Shown: piece after piece, positions 24,541 through 36,193 of the stretch
Numbering within the stretch: position 1 is the stretch's first letter
Layout of the letters: each line of letters opens with the position of its first letter
Source of the DNA: Helichrysum umbraculigerum
Lineage: Eukaryota; Streptophyta; Magnoliopsida; Asterales; Asteraceae
DNA: 64,000 bases
Reading direction: 5' to 3'
NCBI GenBank assembly: GCA_949592205.1
Contig: CATIUR010000003.1
Location: 19,120,501-19,184,500, forward strand
Translations under genes and position numbers: made by a program
The notes under the pieces: generated by a model
What the model saw: the letters and a program-made list of their open reading frames with translations, nothing else
What the model was told of the DNA's origin: nothing
Database searches by the model: none

Positions 24541-24952
24541 CTTGATGAACTTACCTGATGTACTCATCAGGGGGAGGAAATACGCGCTGCACTATTTTTC
24601 CCTTAGTTATGGTTTTATCCCACTGGGTTTTCCTAACAAGGTTTTTAACGAGGCATCATCTCCATGCGTATTGAAAGATTATGTACTCTTTTTCCTTCAC
24701 TAGGATTTTATCCCATTGGGTTTTACCTAGTAAGGTTTTAACGAGGCATAAGTTTTTATGTAATGGACACCCAAAGGGAAGTGTTATAGATAATTGTGGT
24801 TGTCCATATCTATTGGAGATAGATTAGATGAATTAGAGTCCTAGTTAGTTTACTATTGCTTGGAGGATACTCCATTGTACTCTATATATACCTATGGTTC
24901 ATAATAATAAGATACATCTCTTTCTCATTTATCTCTAATTTACAACAGTAAA

Positions 24953-25171
24953 TCATATATCGGTAGCATGATATTAAATTCTGTGCGTTGATGATTGTTA
25001 TGCAACATTCATTCCAATTGTGTTCAGGAACCTCGCTTACATTGTTGTAACATGTAATGAACTTACATTGATCGAATCAAATCAACGGAATAACATTATG
25101 AGTATCATTTATTCATCGAATCGGGTATATATAAAGTAGAGAAATATTAGCATAATAAAAGATTACATACA
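24953..25171. other. Short spacer between Copia-1 and the hAT element
   Basis: Nothing is recognised here. Together with 14546-15308 it represents the original sequence in which Copia-1 landed. Confidence 0.4.
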
Positions 25172-25295
25172 TCAAGAAGCAGGAGCGGCTCAAGCTCATT
25201 CGGGGCCTAAAGCGAACTTTCAAATTGGGCCTTTTTACTAAAATGTTTTAATTTATTTTATATTATATAAAGTTAAAGTTAATTTTTCTCCTTTT

Positions 25296-25703
25296 TTATG
25301 CAAATTCTACAATTACATCATCAAAATCAGTTTCATTTACTAACTCTTTTTCAAGTGATAAAGTAGCTAATCCATTTAACATTTCTTGTGACATTGTGGA
25401 TCTAAGATAGTTTTTTACAATTTTAAGCTTCGAAAAATTTCTTTCGACCGTAGCAACTGTAACGGGAATGATTAATATAATTCTATATGCAGTATAAGCA
25501 TTTGGAAAAGAATCAAGTTTCTTAATATAATTAAGTATATCAATTGGGTTGTCATTTTCTACATTTATGATTTCTCTTGAAACCCTTAACTCGGAAAAAC
25601 TAGATAAGCAATGAAATTCGGAAGCAAGATAATTGATAATTGATTTACTAAGTATGAATGGAGATGGAAGATTACAGTTTACAAGTTTACAAGGAGCCGT
25701 TGG
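25296..25703 (-). pseudogene. hAT transposase C-terminal (dimerisation) fragment
   Basis: An open minus-strand frame without a start codon ends at TAA 25296-25298. It reads VATVERNFSKLKIVKNYLRS, then MSQEMLNGLATLSLEKE, the hallmark of the hAT C-terminal dimerisation domain of zinc-finger MYM/TTF-type plant transposases. The N-terminal zinc finger and catalytic core are missing. It is too short to act. Confidence 0.82.
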
Positions 25704-25923
25704 AAAAGAAAAAAAAAACGTCGGAAAAAAGCGTCAAGTAATGATGATGGAAATCAGTTAATTAAAGAAGAAATTCAGAAAATCACATTATTTTCTAATT
25801 CTAGTTTAACTAGTCGTAGTCTTTTTCTCACCTAATGAGCTATCAATTAGGCCTTGTAGGCTAAAGTTTTAAAAATGAGGCATTATAAATGAACTATATA
25901 CAAAAATGAGGCCTTATGAGTAA

Positions 25924-26089
25924 GTCTACCAGTATTAAATTATATATAGGAAACATGGTTATGACATCATCAATTTAAATTAAATTTAATTAATCAATTA
26001 AGTCCCTCTATTTTAGTTAAATTAAAATTAGGATCTTTATTTTAATTAAACAATCAACACCCGTGTGTATACACGAGTTTAAGGTCTAG
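25924..26089 (+). mobile_element. Short Helitron-like insert inside the hAT element
   Basis: It begins TCTACCAGTATTAAATTATA and ends with hairpin CCGTGTGTATACACG, then AGTTTAAGGTCTAG before T. The base before the 5' TC is G rather than the expected A, so the 5' border is tentative. Confidence 0.45.
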
Positions 26090-26236
26090 TATATAATTAT
26101 AAGAAAATATTTAAATAATAATATTATTTTATACATATAAATACATATATACATATATATGGGGCCTTGGAAATCATGGGGCCTAAAGCGAGGGTTTCAC
26201 TGGCTTTACCCTTAAGTCACCCCTGTCAAGAAGCCA

Positions 26237-26845
26237 CTAAAACCGAGGACTTGGCACAACCATTAACGCAGTCTTCCTCTGAACGGTTTCGCCGTTAGCC
26301 TCAGTCATGTCCAGTTCCGTCACTTCAACTCCGTTTGGTAGTCCAAAGTTAAATTTGTATACGAAATTTGCCAATACAAGCTCAAGAAGAACAACACCAA
26401 AATGAAGACCAGAACATCCTCTACGGCCAGCACCAAATGGAAGAAACTCATAATGAAGCCCTTTATAATCAACGGGACTGTTCAAGAACCTCTCTGGCCA
26501 AAACTCTTCTGATTCTTTCCATGTGGCGGGATCTCTATTAATAGCCCACGCATTGATAATCACTTGTGTCTTTTTTGGAATGTCGTATCCCATGAGATTG
26601 ACTTGTTGTCTTGCTTCTCGGGCGAGCAGTAGTGGGAGTGGAGCATGCAGTCGCAAAGCCTCTTTTACGACGGCTTTAAGGTATGTCATTTTGTCCAAAT
26701 CCTCCTCTGGAATCATGGATCTTCCTTGTCCTATCTCTGATGCTTCCTCTTGCAACTTTTTCATTACTCTTGGGTGTTTTATTAGTTCACTGATTGCCCA
26801 ATCCAAACTTGAGAATGTAGCATCAGATGCAGCAACTAATACATC
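26237..26845 (-). CDS. P450 exon 2: I-helix to heme-binding loop
   Basis: Acceptor AG at 26847-26846, then 202 codons and TAG. It contains an I-helix region reading VAASDATFSSLDWAIS, the K-helix EALRLHAP (ExxR), WPERF, and the heme loop FLPFGAGRRGCSG with the cysteine ligand. The usual oxygen-activation motif (A/G)GxDTT is replaced by AASDAT: the acidic residue and the last Thr are kept, the Gly and first Thr are not. The rest matches CYP71 enzymes. It is followed at 26226 by the hAT element. Confidence 0.92.
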   Translation of the reverse strand, partial: DVLVAASDATFSSLDWAISELIKHPRVMKKLQEEASEIGQGRSMIPEEDLDKMTYLKAVVKEALRLHAPLPLLLAREARQQVNLMGYDIPKKTQVIINAWAINRDPATWKESEEFWPERFLNSPVDYKGLHYEFLPFGAGRRGCSGLHFGVVLLELVLANFVYKFNFGLPNGVEVTELDMTEANGETVQRKTALMVVPSPRF

Positions 26846-27978
26846 CTACAAAAGAGCATAATTCTAAATTAATCCGACTTGATTATTCGTATTTATATAA
26901 CAAATCTAATTACTCAGTAAAAGAAATTAAGATAGTTAAATCACATAAGCGAGTCTTTAGCCAATATGGTGGGATGGAAAAATATAATTATTAATATGGT
27001 GTCTTTCTATAAATTAAATATTTACTAATAAAGTGGCTTTTTTTTTTTTTTTTAACCAAAGGTAACTTTTACTCCTATTTTTCTTGGATTTTTTCTGCAT
27101 TAGATTAATAAAATTTTCAATTAAATATGTAACCTTTAATAATGTTCTTGAATTTAATTTAATATTAAGAACATAATAAATTCAAGAGTTTGCTATATGA
27201 TATCATTTTATATAAACAGAGGCATAAACAATTTCAATAACCGCAATAACAATAGAAACTCATATCATTTGCTGTTAGTGTATTAAGAATTAATTTAAAC
27301 CCCGATCCATTTTCTTTTATCTTAAGTACTATTATATATGAAGATAATAATATTAGTTTACACAAGGAACTGTAAAAAGTAAAAAAGAACCTTAAGATTA
27401 ACATCTAATCCTTAGATATTTAAATAGTTTATTGAAAATGATTGCAACAAGATACGAAAAGAGAAGCTGGCGAAAATTCATTTACAATTTCATGAGAAAA
27501 TAATATTATCTAAAACAAATTCAATTCTAAAAAATAAATGAAAGATTATGAATTCAGAAATTATTATTCCAATAAAGTAACACGCTAATTAAAATTTTAT
27601 TAAAACTAGTAAAACTATCCTTTTGAATCGAAAAACACTTTATCGGTAATAACTTTTAGAAAAACACCATATTGTTAATTTTATTTTTACACCCCACATA
27701 AGCACTTGTATTGTTATTCTAATTCATTATGTTGTGACAACTAATTTTTCTTGTTAAGTTCTTGTTACTTGGTTGCAAGTGAGTTTATAAATATTGAACT
27801 TTTGTATATAGTATTATATTGTAATAAATTCACTTAAAAGAATAACTTATATATCAAATATAAGGGAGATGATTTTTACAAGTAACTTTTTACTTGTTTC
27901 AAGGAAAAAATGTACTTTTATATTCACAAGAAACACCTTTTATTTCATTGTAGGAATCACAATATTCCTTGTAAAAAT

Positions 27979-28121
27979 CAGTCCCCCAAGAATTTTCAAA
28001 TCATGTAAAAACGTAATTTTTTAAGGGTATTTATAATATTTATAGGTTTTGCCCCCGAAAGATGAAGAAATTATTAAATTTTTTTTTACCCCCCAATATA
28101 TAAAACCTAGCTCCGCCCCTG
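27979..28121. mobile_element. hAT-type MITE, degenerate inverted copy
   Basis: The right end AGCTCCGCCCCTG and the left part AAGAATTTTCAAATCATGTA correspond, in inverse orientation, to the element at 19211-19363. The flanks show no matching 8-bp duplication, so the copy is older or rearranged. Confidence 0.55.
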
Positions 28122-28654
28122 CCGACTTAGATTTGAATTCGAAACCTCTTTGTTGATGAGCCATCCAAATATCGCACGGCCGATTGGCCCATTGACTCTA
28201 TTAAGTTCTATCCCTAATCCCTAATCCCTAACTACTTATAAAGCATGTCATGTGTTGAGTCTTAGAAGTCTTAAAAAAATCAAAATGCCCAAACTACCCT
28301 TCATTAATAACAAATAACTAGCAACATTAATTTTTTCAAGGATACAAATAACTAACAAATCTGCTTTCCAAGAATAAAAAATAAACAAATCACAATTAAC
28401 ACAATCGTCTATACAAATTATTTCACTTTAATTACATGCAATTTTATTTACTGCAATTCTTCAACACAATTTAAAGCAAGTCTTCAGAATACTGCATTTT
28501 CATTTATTCCCAAACTACCCTCCATTAATAACAAATAGTGTATCAGTTATGACGACAACACTATGTTTTTAAATTACATTGTATATCTCTTATCGGTTTG
28601 ACATGATGACTAATATTATCGCCGTCATAAAATAACATCATTTTATAAATGCGA

Positions 28655-28683
28655 TACCACCGCATTGCGCGGGTACCATACTA
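28655..28683 (+). mobile_element. Helitron-type 3' end in the P450 intron
   Basis: Short hairpin CCGCATTGCGCGG, then GTACCATACTAG before T. A possible 5' start TCTATTAAGTT lies near 28198, giving an element of about 485 bp, but that border is a guess. Confidence 0.5.
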
Positions 28684-29016
28684 GTTTTATTAAAAGCAGG
28701 AAACTAATTCGGAACAGAGTTGAACAGAGTAATCTGTTGCACAAAGTCAAATATGTTGAACATTTGAACCCGTTGACTTTGAGTTACTTTTGTCAGTTTG
28801 GGGAGTTCGTAATTCTAACTAAAGATGAAGTGTTTTGATATCTGTAAACAATCTGAAAACAATGCATTTCACCATGAATGATAGTCTCTTCTTGGAGTAC
28901 CAAGAGATTGACTAGTCCTATTTCCGTCCGCGTTATGTAGAGATGCCATTACGTTGGTAAATAAAGCTCAATTATGAATAACTCATCAATTTAAAGAGAG
29001 TAAGAAGAAATCATAC

Positions 29017-29780
29017 CAACATCACAGCTTTAAGAGTATCTGTGGAGAGAGTGAAGCCGAGTGATTTATCATTTTGAATATCCGTTAAGATATCAACAAA
29101 GTCTTGGGTTACTTTACCTTGATCATCTATTTTCTTCTTAATTAGATGATCTTCAATAACGCTTACCAAAAAATCATCGAGTTCTTTAGACATCTTCTTT
29201 GCTCTTCCTTGTATTCCACTTAATCTATCTACCCATGACAACCATGGAATATAACTACCAACACAAAAACTACCCAACATAATCACAAGTTTTTTCAACT
29301 TATTTGTAAATCCCAACCCATCATATGTCCTTCCAAAGGCTACTCTACAAAGTGTGTTACTTGTATATGAACCAAGTAAAGCACTCATATCAACCGAAGA
29401 ACCACGACTTTGTGCAAGTGTGTCAAGCACGATACCAACTTCTTCGGCTCTCACTTGTCGAAATGACTTGACTCGATTTGCACTTAAAAGGTGAAGTACT
29501 ACAATGCTCTTTAACTGCCTCCAATATTCCCCATAACGTGAAAAGGCAATGTCCTTTGAGCCATAGAATAGTATATCGGGTATAAGTAAACTTGGTCTAT
29601 CTGAAAAGGCTAAATCATTAGTATGCATGATTTCTTTGGCTACTTCAGCCGAGGAGACGGCCAGTGTTGGTGTGCTACCAAGGTGAAGTAGCATAAGTGG
29701 ACCATATTTTTGCGACAAATCACGGAGAGATTCACGAGGCCTCGATCCGAGTTGATGAAAGTTTCCAATTATGGGAAGTC
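29017..29780 (-). CDS. P450 exon 1b: B-helix to H-helix region
   Basis: Follows the Copia-2 3' LTR directly. It resumes the hinge at LPIIGNFHQLGSRPRESL, then KYGPLMLLHLGS, DLAFSDRPSLL, and the C-helix YGEYWRQLKS, and ends KAVML at the intron donor. The first five bases repeat the target site also present at the end of exon 1a. No stop interrupts it. Confidence 0.9.
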
Positions 29781-32700
29781 TGTTGTGGAAATAATCGCGA
29801 GTTACTCCACCTAATGGGTAAAGCCCGTGAAAGATTGAACTAATAAATTATAAGTGGAAAAGAATTATTCCGATAATTTACTAGCGCAATAGATCACAAT
29901 AACGATACCCCAAATAAAGCTATTAAAAATAACCAACACAAATGAACACCAGAGATTAACGAGGTTCGGCCCAACATTTGCCTACGTCCTCCCAACACAC
30001 CACCAACTTTATATATTTCTTAAAGTAGAAACATATACAAATAGAGAGAAGAATATTACACAACAACTAATAGAGAGAGCTATGTGTTTTTGGTGTGATT
30101 TCAAACAAAGGTGAATGCTCTATTTATAAGCCAAGCTCACCCTCCTGATTCATTGAACTTGCTCACCAAGTTGCAAAAAGATTCCATCTAATCTGGCTCC
30201 TACTTGCCCTTTCAAACTTGTGATGAGTCACCACTTGCCCTTTCAATTTGTGATGAGCAAAATTCAACAAATCTCCACCTTGGCGAATAACAAGTCTTAA
30301 ATCTGTACCTTGGCGAATGCCCAAAGGTCTTCAATCTCTCTCTCTATCTCTCTCTCAATCATCTATGGTGGTGTCTTCAAACAATCTTCAAGTTTTGACA
30401 ATCTTGATCAAGTCCAAGCAAGAAATGAACTTGATCGCAGCCAATACTTTTGTCAACATATCAGCAAGGTTCTTTGTGGTGTGGATCTTCTGGATTCTAA
30501 CTCCACCTTCTTCGAGTATCTCTCGTATGAAGTGATACCTGACATCAATGTGCTTCATCCTTGCATGATAAACCTGGTTCTTTGCTAAGTGAATTGCACT
30601 TTGACTGTCACAATGAAATTTCACGAACTTCTGATCAATTCCAAATTCACCAAGCAACCCTTGAAGCCATATTGCTTCCTTCACAGCCTCTGTAACCTCC
30701 ATATACTCTGCTTTTGTTGTCGATAGAGCAACAGTAGACTGTAAGGTAGACTTCCAACTGACAGGTGCTTTTGTGAGAGTAAAGACGTAGCCTGTAGTTT
30801 ACCTTCGCTTGTCTAAATCTCCGCCATAATCCGAATCACAATATCCAACCACCCACTGCCCATCATCTTGTTCGAAAACCAATCCAACATCTGGTGTATT
30901 ACGGATGTATCTCAAAATCCATTTAACAGCTTGCCAATGCTCCTTTCCTGGATTATGCATATACCTGCTCACTACTCCAACTGCTTGGCAAATATCTGGT
31001 CTTGTACATACCATAGCATACATCAAGCTACCAACTGCATTTGCATAGGGTACATTTTTCATGTACTCTCTTTCAGCATCATTCTTTGGCGACATAGCAG
31101 CACTAAGTTTATAATGAGGAGCAAGCGGAGTGCTGACAGGTTTTGTTTGTTCGTTGATCCCAAAACGCTTTAGCATCCTTCTCAGGTAATTTTTCTGAGT
31201 CAAACAAAGCTTCCTCGATTTTCTATCTCTGACTATTTCCATTCCAAGAATTTTCTATGCTTCACCAAGATCCTTCATTTCAAATTCCATTTTCAATCGA
31301 GCTTTCAAGTTTCCAATCTCTATTGAACTCTGGGAAGCTATCAACATATCATCCACATATAGAAGAAAATATATGAAGGATCCGTCTTGTAACTTGTTCA
31401 AATAGACACAATGGTCATATTTGCTTCTTGTGTACCCTGACTCCAACATAAACTTATCAAATCTCTTGTACCACTGCCTTGGCGACTGTTTCAACCCATA
31501 CAAAGACTTATTAAGTTTACACACTTCATTTTCTTTTCCAGCAACTTTGAATCTTTCTGGCTGAACCATAAAGATTTCCTCCTCCAAGTCTCCATGTAGA
31601 AATGCAGTCTTTACATCCATCTGAACTAGTTCAAGATCCAACTGTGCTACCAAAGCTAACAAAATTCTAATAGAAGAATGTTTTACGACTGGAGAAAACA
31701 CTTCATTGTAATCAATTCCTTCTTTCTGAGCGTAGCCCTTAGCTACCAATCTTGCTTTGTAGCGAACATCATCTTGGCCGGAGAATCCATCTTTCTTTGC
31801 AAACACCCATTTGCATCCAATTGCCTTCTTTCCATTTGGGAGGTTGGTCAACTCCCATGTCTGATTCCTTTCAAGGGACTACATTTCTTCACTCATGGCA
31901 ATCCTCCACTTCTCATTCTCTGAATTTCGAACAGCTTCAGAGTAAGTAGTAGGAACATCATCAGCTGCAATTGAAGATGCACAAGCCACCGTATCTGTAT
32001 AGCGAGCATGCTTTACAATTACTCTCTTTGGCTTGCTGGTTGCAATTGATTCACGTTGCGTTTGAGGTTCGAGAGTCTGAACCTCCTCTTCATCAAAATC
32101 TCCTTCTACCGTAGGAGAATCAATACCTGTTTCCGGATCTGCTAGTGCAATTGTTCTTTCGAACTCCACCTTTTTGGTGGTTCCATATGACTGCTCAATA
32201 TTCACCTTCTTCAACATGGTAGATTCATCGAAGGTGACATCCCTGCTAAAGATCATTTTTCTCGTCTCTGGACACCACAAACGATATCCTTTAACTCCAG
32301 AGGTGATCCCCATGAACAATGCTTTCTTTGCTCGAGGATCCAATTTTGATTCCTTTACATGGTAATATGCAGTGGAACCAAACACATGTAAAGAATCATA
32401 ATCAGTAGCGAGATTCCCAAACCATTTCTCCAATGGTGTTTTTCCATCAATAGCAGTTGATGGCAAACGATCAACGAGTTGATAAGCATACGTTACAGCT
32501 TCAGCCCAAAACTCTTTACACAACCCAGCATTGGATAACATACACCGAACTTTCTCTATCAATGTTCGGTTCATGCGTTTAGCCACCCCATTCTGTTGTG
32601 GGGTATATCTGACAGTGAAGTGTCTGACGATGCCTTCATCTTCACAGACTTTTCTAAACTGATCATTCTTGTACTCTCCGCCATTGTCAGTACGGAGATG

Positions 32701-34981
32701 CTTGATCTTTCTGCCTGTCTGAGTTTCCATCATCTTTTTCCATTTAAGAAAAACTCCCAACACTTCATCCTTTCTCTTCAAAGTGTACACCCACACTCTC
32801 CGGGAAAAGTCATCAACAAAGGTTACATAGTAGTGCTTTCCTCCCAAAGAACTTATCTTAGAGGGTCCCCACACATCAGAGTGAACATAGTCCAAAATAC
32901 CCTGAGTATTATGAACGGCTGTCCCAAATTTGACCCTGGTCTTCTTCCCGCTAATACAATGCTCACAGAGATCCAACTTACAGGAGCGAACTCCTTTCAA
33001 CAATCCTTGACTGATGAGCAAATTCAAGGATTTTTCACCTGCATGACCCAAGCGCATATGCCATAGCCTAACCTCTTCCAAATTTCTATCACCACTTGTA
33101 ACAGCTGCGACAGTTCCGACAACTGTTCTACCCTCGTAGTGGTACGTGTTGTTACTTTTACGGTTACCCTTCAATACTACAAGCACACCAGAGATAATCT
33201 TCATAACCCCATTTTTGGCTTTAACCTCGAACCCTTTAGATTCTAAAGTTCCCACAGAAATGAGATTTTTCTTTATCTCTGGTGAGTACCGAACGCCTTT
33301 TAAAGACATGGTTGATCCATCCTGGTTTTTCAAACGGACTGAACCAATCCCATTGGTAGCAAGAGGAGCTTCATTTGCCGTATAAACAATTTCTTTGTGA
33401 TCTTGAAAATCACTAAACCACTCCCGGTGTGGTGTCATATGATGACTACATGCGGAATCTAATAGCCATACATCCGAAGCGTTTCTGGTTGACGAGGTTG
33501 CGAGTGAGAGATCGGATTTTGAATCATCACACTCGGTTACATTCATCTCTGCTACAGCCTTCCCTTTCTGAGATTTTTCATAGTTTTTCAACTCCTGACA
33601 ATCTCTCTTCCAATGACCTTTTTCATGACAAAAGGCACATTCATCTTTGCTTGGTCTATGCCTAGATTTGGATCTCCACCTATTTCCGGTGTTCTTCTTC
33701 CGCGAACGACCTCTGACTAACAAAACCTCCGAGTCACCACCAGAACTTACATGCTTGTCCTTCTTTCTCAGTTCTTGACTGTATAAGGCAGCACAAACTT
33801 CGCTCATAGATACGTCATCTTTCCCGTTGAGTAGAGTTGTTTCGAGTAACTCGAACTCATCGGGCAGTGAACCCAAAAATATTAAAGCCAGATCTTGGTC
33901 TTTGAACACCTCATCCATATTCATCAAATCGGTAACCAGTTGATTGAAACTGGTTATATGATCATTCATTGTGGTACCTTGTACATAAGTGAAACGAAAC
34001 AATCTTTTCTTCATGTACAGTTTGTTCTGACAACTTTTTTTCAGAAACCTCTCTTCCAATGCCCTCCACAATTTGTGTGCGGATGTTTCTTTAGAAAAAG
34101 CATATCGCTGTTCTCTAGAAAGCTAACCGATTGATGGTCCGAAAGTTCTTCTCTTCAATATCTTCTGGTTTATGTTCTTCAATGGCAATGTCTAGACCTT
34201 GCTGAAAAAGCGCGTCCAGAACCTTGCTTTGCCACATTCCAAAATGACCGGTACCATCGAAAACCTCCACCGCCAGTCTTGTATTTGACAAGAGTGGTCT
34301 CGTCCAATTTGGTGAAATTAGTTCACCCGATATGGAAGGTTTGACAACTTCCCCCTCAAACATTTTGTATACAAATAATTTTCAATAGCTTTCAAAATAG
34401 CCCAACGGATATCTTTTCTGATGTGGAAGATCAAATTAAATTGCAACCACAGAGCATACTAAGAATAACCTCGGCTCTGATACCAATTTTTGTGGAAATA
34501 ATCGCGAGTTACTCCACCTAATGGGTAAAGCCCGTGAAAGATTGAACTAATAAATTATAAGTGGAAAAGAATTATTCCGATAATTTACTAGCGCAATAGA
34601 TCACAATAACGATACCCCAAATAAAACTATTAAAAATAAACAACACAAATGAACACCAGAGATTAACAAGGTTCGGCCCAACATTTGCCTACGTCCTCCC
34701 AACACACCACCAACTTTATATATTTCTTAAAGTAGAAACATATACAAATAGAGAGAAGAATATTACACAACAACTAATAGAGCTGAGAGAGCTGTGTGTT
34801 TTTGGTGTGATTTCAAACAAAGGTGAATGCTCTATTTATAAGCCAAGCTCACCCTCCTGATTCATTGAACTTGCTCACCAAGTTGCAAAAAGATTCCATC
34901 TAATCTGGCTCCTACTTGCCCTTTCAAACTTGTGATGAGTCACCACTTGCCCTTTCAATTTGTGATGAGCCAAATTCAACA
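29781..34981 (-). mobile_element. Copia-2: recent Ty1/copia (Tork-like) insertion in P450 exon 1
   Basis: LTRs at 29781-30269 (3') and 34488-34981 (5') begin TGTTG and end CAACA, with target duplication AAGTC at 29776-29780 and 34982-34986. A Met primer site TGGTATCAGAGC follows the 5' LTR (34485-34474, minus). A purine tract CCAAGGTGGAGAT adjoins the 3' LTR (30283-30271). By eye the LTRs differ at about five to seven bases plus one 5-bp indel, so the insertion is recent. Each LTR has a TATAAATAGAG box on the minus strand (near 30119-30130 and 34826-34840). Confidence 0.95.
30388..34363 (-). pseudogene. Copia-2 gag-pol polyprotein, with one frameshift and three nonsense codons
   Basis: Gag opens at ATG 34363. 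A shift lies near 34115-34128, and the remainder runs in one frame to 30388 with in-frame stops at 31879 (TAG), 31255 (TAG) and 30799 (TAA). Motifs in order: CCHC knuckle CAFCHEKGHWKRDC, protease LLDSACSHHMT (DSA rather than DSG), integrase LWHMRLGH with CEHC and the DD-E core (RTDNGGEY), RT with YVDDMLI, and RNase H. The order is that of Ty1/copia. The element cannot make an active polyprotein as it stands. Confidence 0.93.
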
Positions 34982-35140
34982 AAGTCTTGGTGGTGATGGT
35001 GGTGAGCTTTTCTTGTTCTTAGAGTAAGATGAGATCCATTTGAAACCAACAAAAAGCACCACAAATCCAAACAAAAATAAAGAAAAAAGAGAGGTTTGTG
35101 ATGAGGATGAAGATATCTGGATTCGAAATTTCGAATACAT
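34982..35140 (-). CDS. P450 exon 1a: start codon, membrane anchor, proline hinge
   Basis: ATG at 35140-35138 begins MYSKFRIQISSSSSQTS, followed by the hydrophobic anchor LFSLFLFGFVVLFVGF, the linker SYSKNKKSS and PPSPPRL. It ends where Copia-2 inserted. The start is the only ATG that gives an anchor of normal length before the hinge. Confidence 0.85.
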
Positions 35141-36193
35141 ATTAAGTTGTTTTCTTTTTTTATTTTAATGACTATTTCACCTCTTGAAAATATTTGAATC
35201 CCAGCTTGAAAATTTCTTTGGAGGCCACTAAAACTCCAATTTTCTTACCATACTCGAAGGTTTCCAACCAAAAAAAATAATAATAAATGAAAACAAAATA
35301 AACTCAAAAATTTTCTTTGGAGGCCACAACCTGCTTTTATGCATCCAACGCCAAAAACTTAATCAATAGTTCATTCCTTATAATTCGTAGAAAACAAAGG
35401 GTTTTTATAGAGGATTAGTACGTGTATGGGAATGCATCCAACATGTGCCTGATATCTATAGTATGTACTCTACTTTTGTTATTTTTAATGCATCCAACTT
35501 TCAAAAAGTGTATTTTAATGTATTTTGCTGATTTGTCGTGCATTTAAGGTGCCATGTGACATCTCGAGAGTTTGACACATCATCAAATCATCACAAAAAT
35601 ATAGTAAAACACCTTTTCTTGAAAGTTGATACAGTAAAAATAGCAAACTTATGTTGGGTACGTACAATAAACATAGAGTGTAAGTAAGTTATATGTATTC
35701 AGAGACTCTAATTAATTCATTTTAGATAAACTGGAGAAATTATTGGGTAACGCAAAATTCAGCCCCAAAGAGTTGTAGCATTTTATCGAAGGTCGAAGGT
35801 GAAAGGTCATGAACCAGCTATGTCCGCTATACATCCATTTACATTGTCCATATCCATCACTAGTGGATGGATCGGGTGGATATCCACTGGATCGGATGAT
35901 GATTGTGATCCCTAGTTATAGTTAAATGATCATAAAAGGTAACTATGTTAGATTCAATGTTTGTATCTATTAATTTCGCTTCTAAAATATACCCAAGTGC
36001 CTATACATGTGCACAGTGACTATGGCCTATTCATATGATTAATTTCTGTATGTTAATGATGATATATACATAAGAAACTTACAGTGAAATAACTTATCTC
36101 TATAAATATAAAGTATTTTGATGCTTAAATATTCCTTCAGATAAGAAAAGTTCAAGTAACTAAACGAGTTTTAAACTCGAACAATGAAAAAAG
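35141..36193. promoter_or_regulatory. Upstream region of the P450 gene
   Basis: No coding sequence. The 16-bp word TTTCTTTGGAGGCCAC is repeated at 35213-35228 and 35312-35327, 99 bp apart. CATCCAAC words recur near 35342, 35426 and 35491. I cannot point to a convincing TATA box. Confidence 0.4.

Larger units (their letters stand above)
15314..24947 (+). mobile_element. Copia-1: degenerate Ty1/copia retrotransposon
   Basis: Two 166-bp LTRs (15314-15479 and 24782-24947) begin TGTTATAGATAATTGTGG and end TTACAACA, and GTAAA flanks both sides (15309-15313, 24948-24952). A primer-site-like TATCAGCACGAG follows the left LTR, and a purine tract CCAAAGGGAAG precedes the right one. The 9.6-kb interior has lost gag and most of pol and carries later insertions (MULE-like MITE, hAT MITE, nested foldback, GGGAAG element). 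The LTRs still look alike, which is unexpected next to so decayed an interior. Confidence 0.9.
25180..26225. mobile_element. hAT element with 8-bp target duplication, next to the P450 stop codon
   Basis: Ends CAGGAGCGGC and GTCACCCCTG, flanked by TCAAGAAG at 25172-25179 and 26226-26233. GGGGCCTAAAGCG occurs near both ends, in direct orientation. It carries a transposase tail and a short Helitron-like insert. The right end lies 11 bp beyond the P450 stop codon, so it would supply that gene's 3' UTR and polyadenylation region. Confidence 0.85.
26846..29016 (-). other. P450 intron, with MITE remnants and a Helitron-like end
   Basis: Donor GTATGATT at 29016, acceptor TTTTGTAG at 26846; the join falls between codons (phase 0). 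Inside are a small foldback near 27863-27985 (GATTTTTACAAG arms), an inverted copy of the 19211 hAT MITE at about 27979-28121, and a Helitron-like end at 28655-28683. No other coding sequence is seen. Confidence 0.8.
26237..35140 (-). pseudogene. Cytochrome P450 (CYP71-like), complete gene disrupted in exon 1 by Copia-2
   Basis: The enzyme would be an ER-bound mono-oxygenase of the plant CYP71 clan; the substrate cannot be told. Segments on the minus strand: exon 1a 35140-34982, exon 1b 29780-29017 (5-bp target duplication included), intron 29016-26846 (GT-AG, phase 0), exon 2 26845-26237. With the duplication counted once, the exons total 1,527 nt: 508 codons plus stop, a normal family length, and I see no other stop or shift. 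The N-terminus has a membrane anchor, a lysine-rich linker and the hinge PPSPPRLPIIGN. Lesion by lesion, only the retrotransposon blocks it. The intron is unusually long (2,171 bp) and holds several MITEs. Confidence 0.88.
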
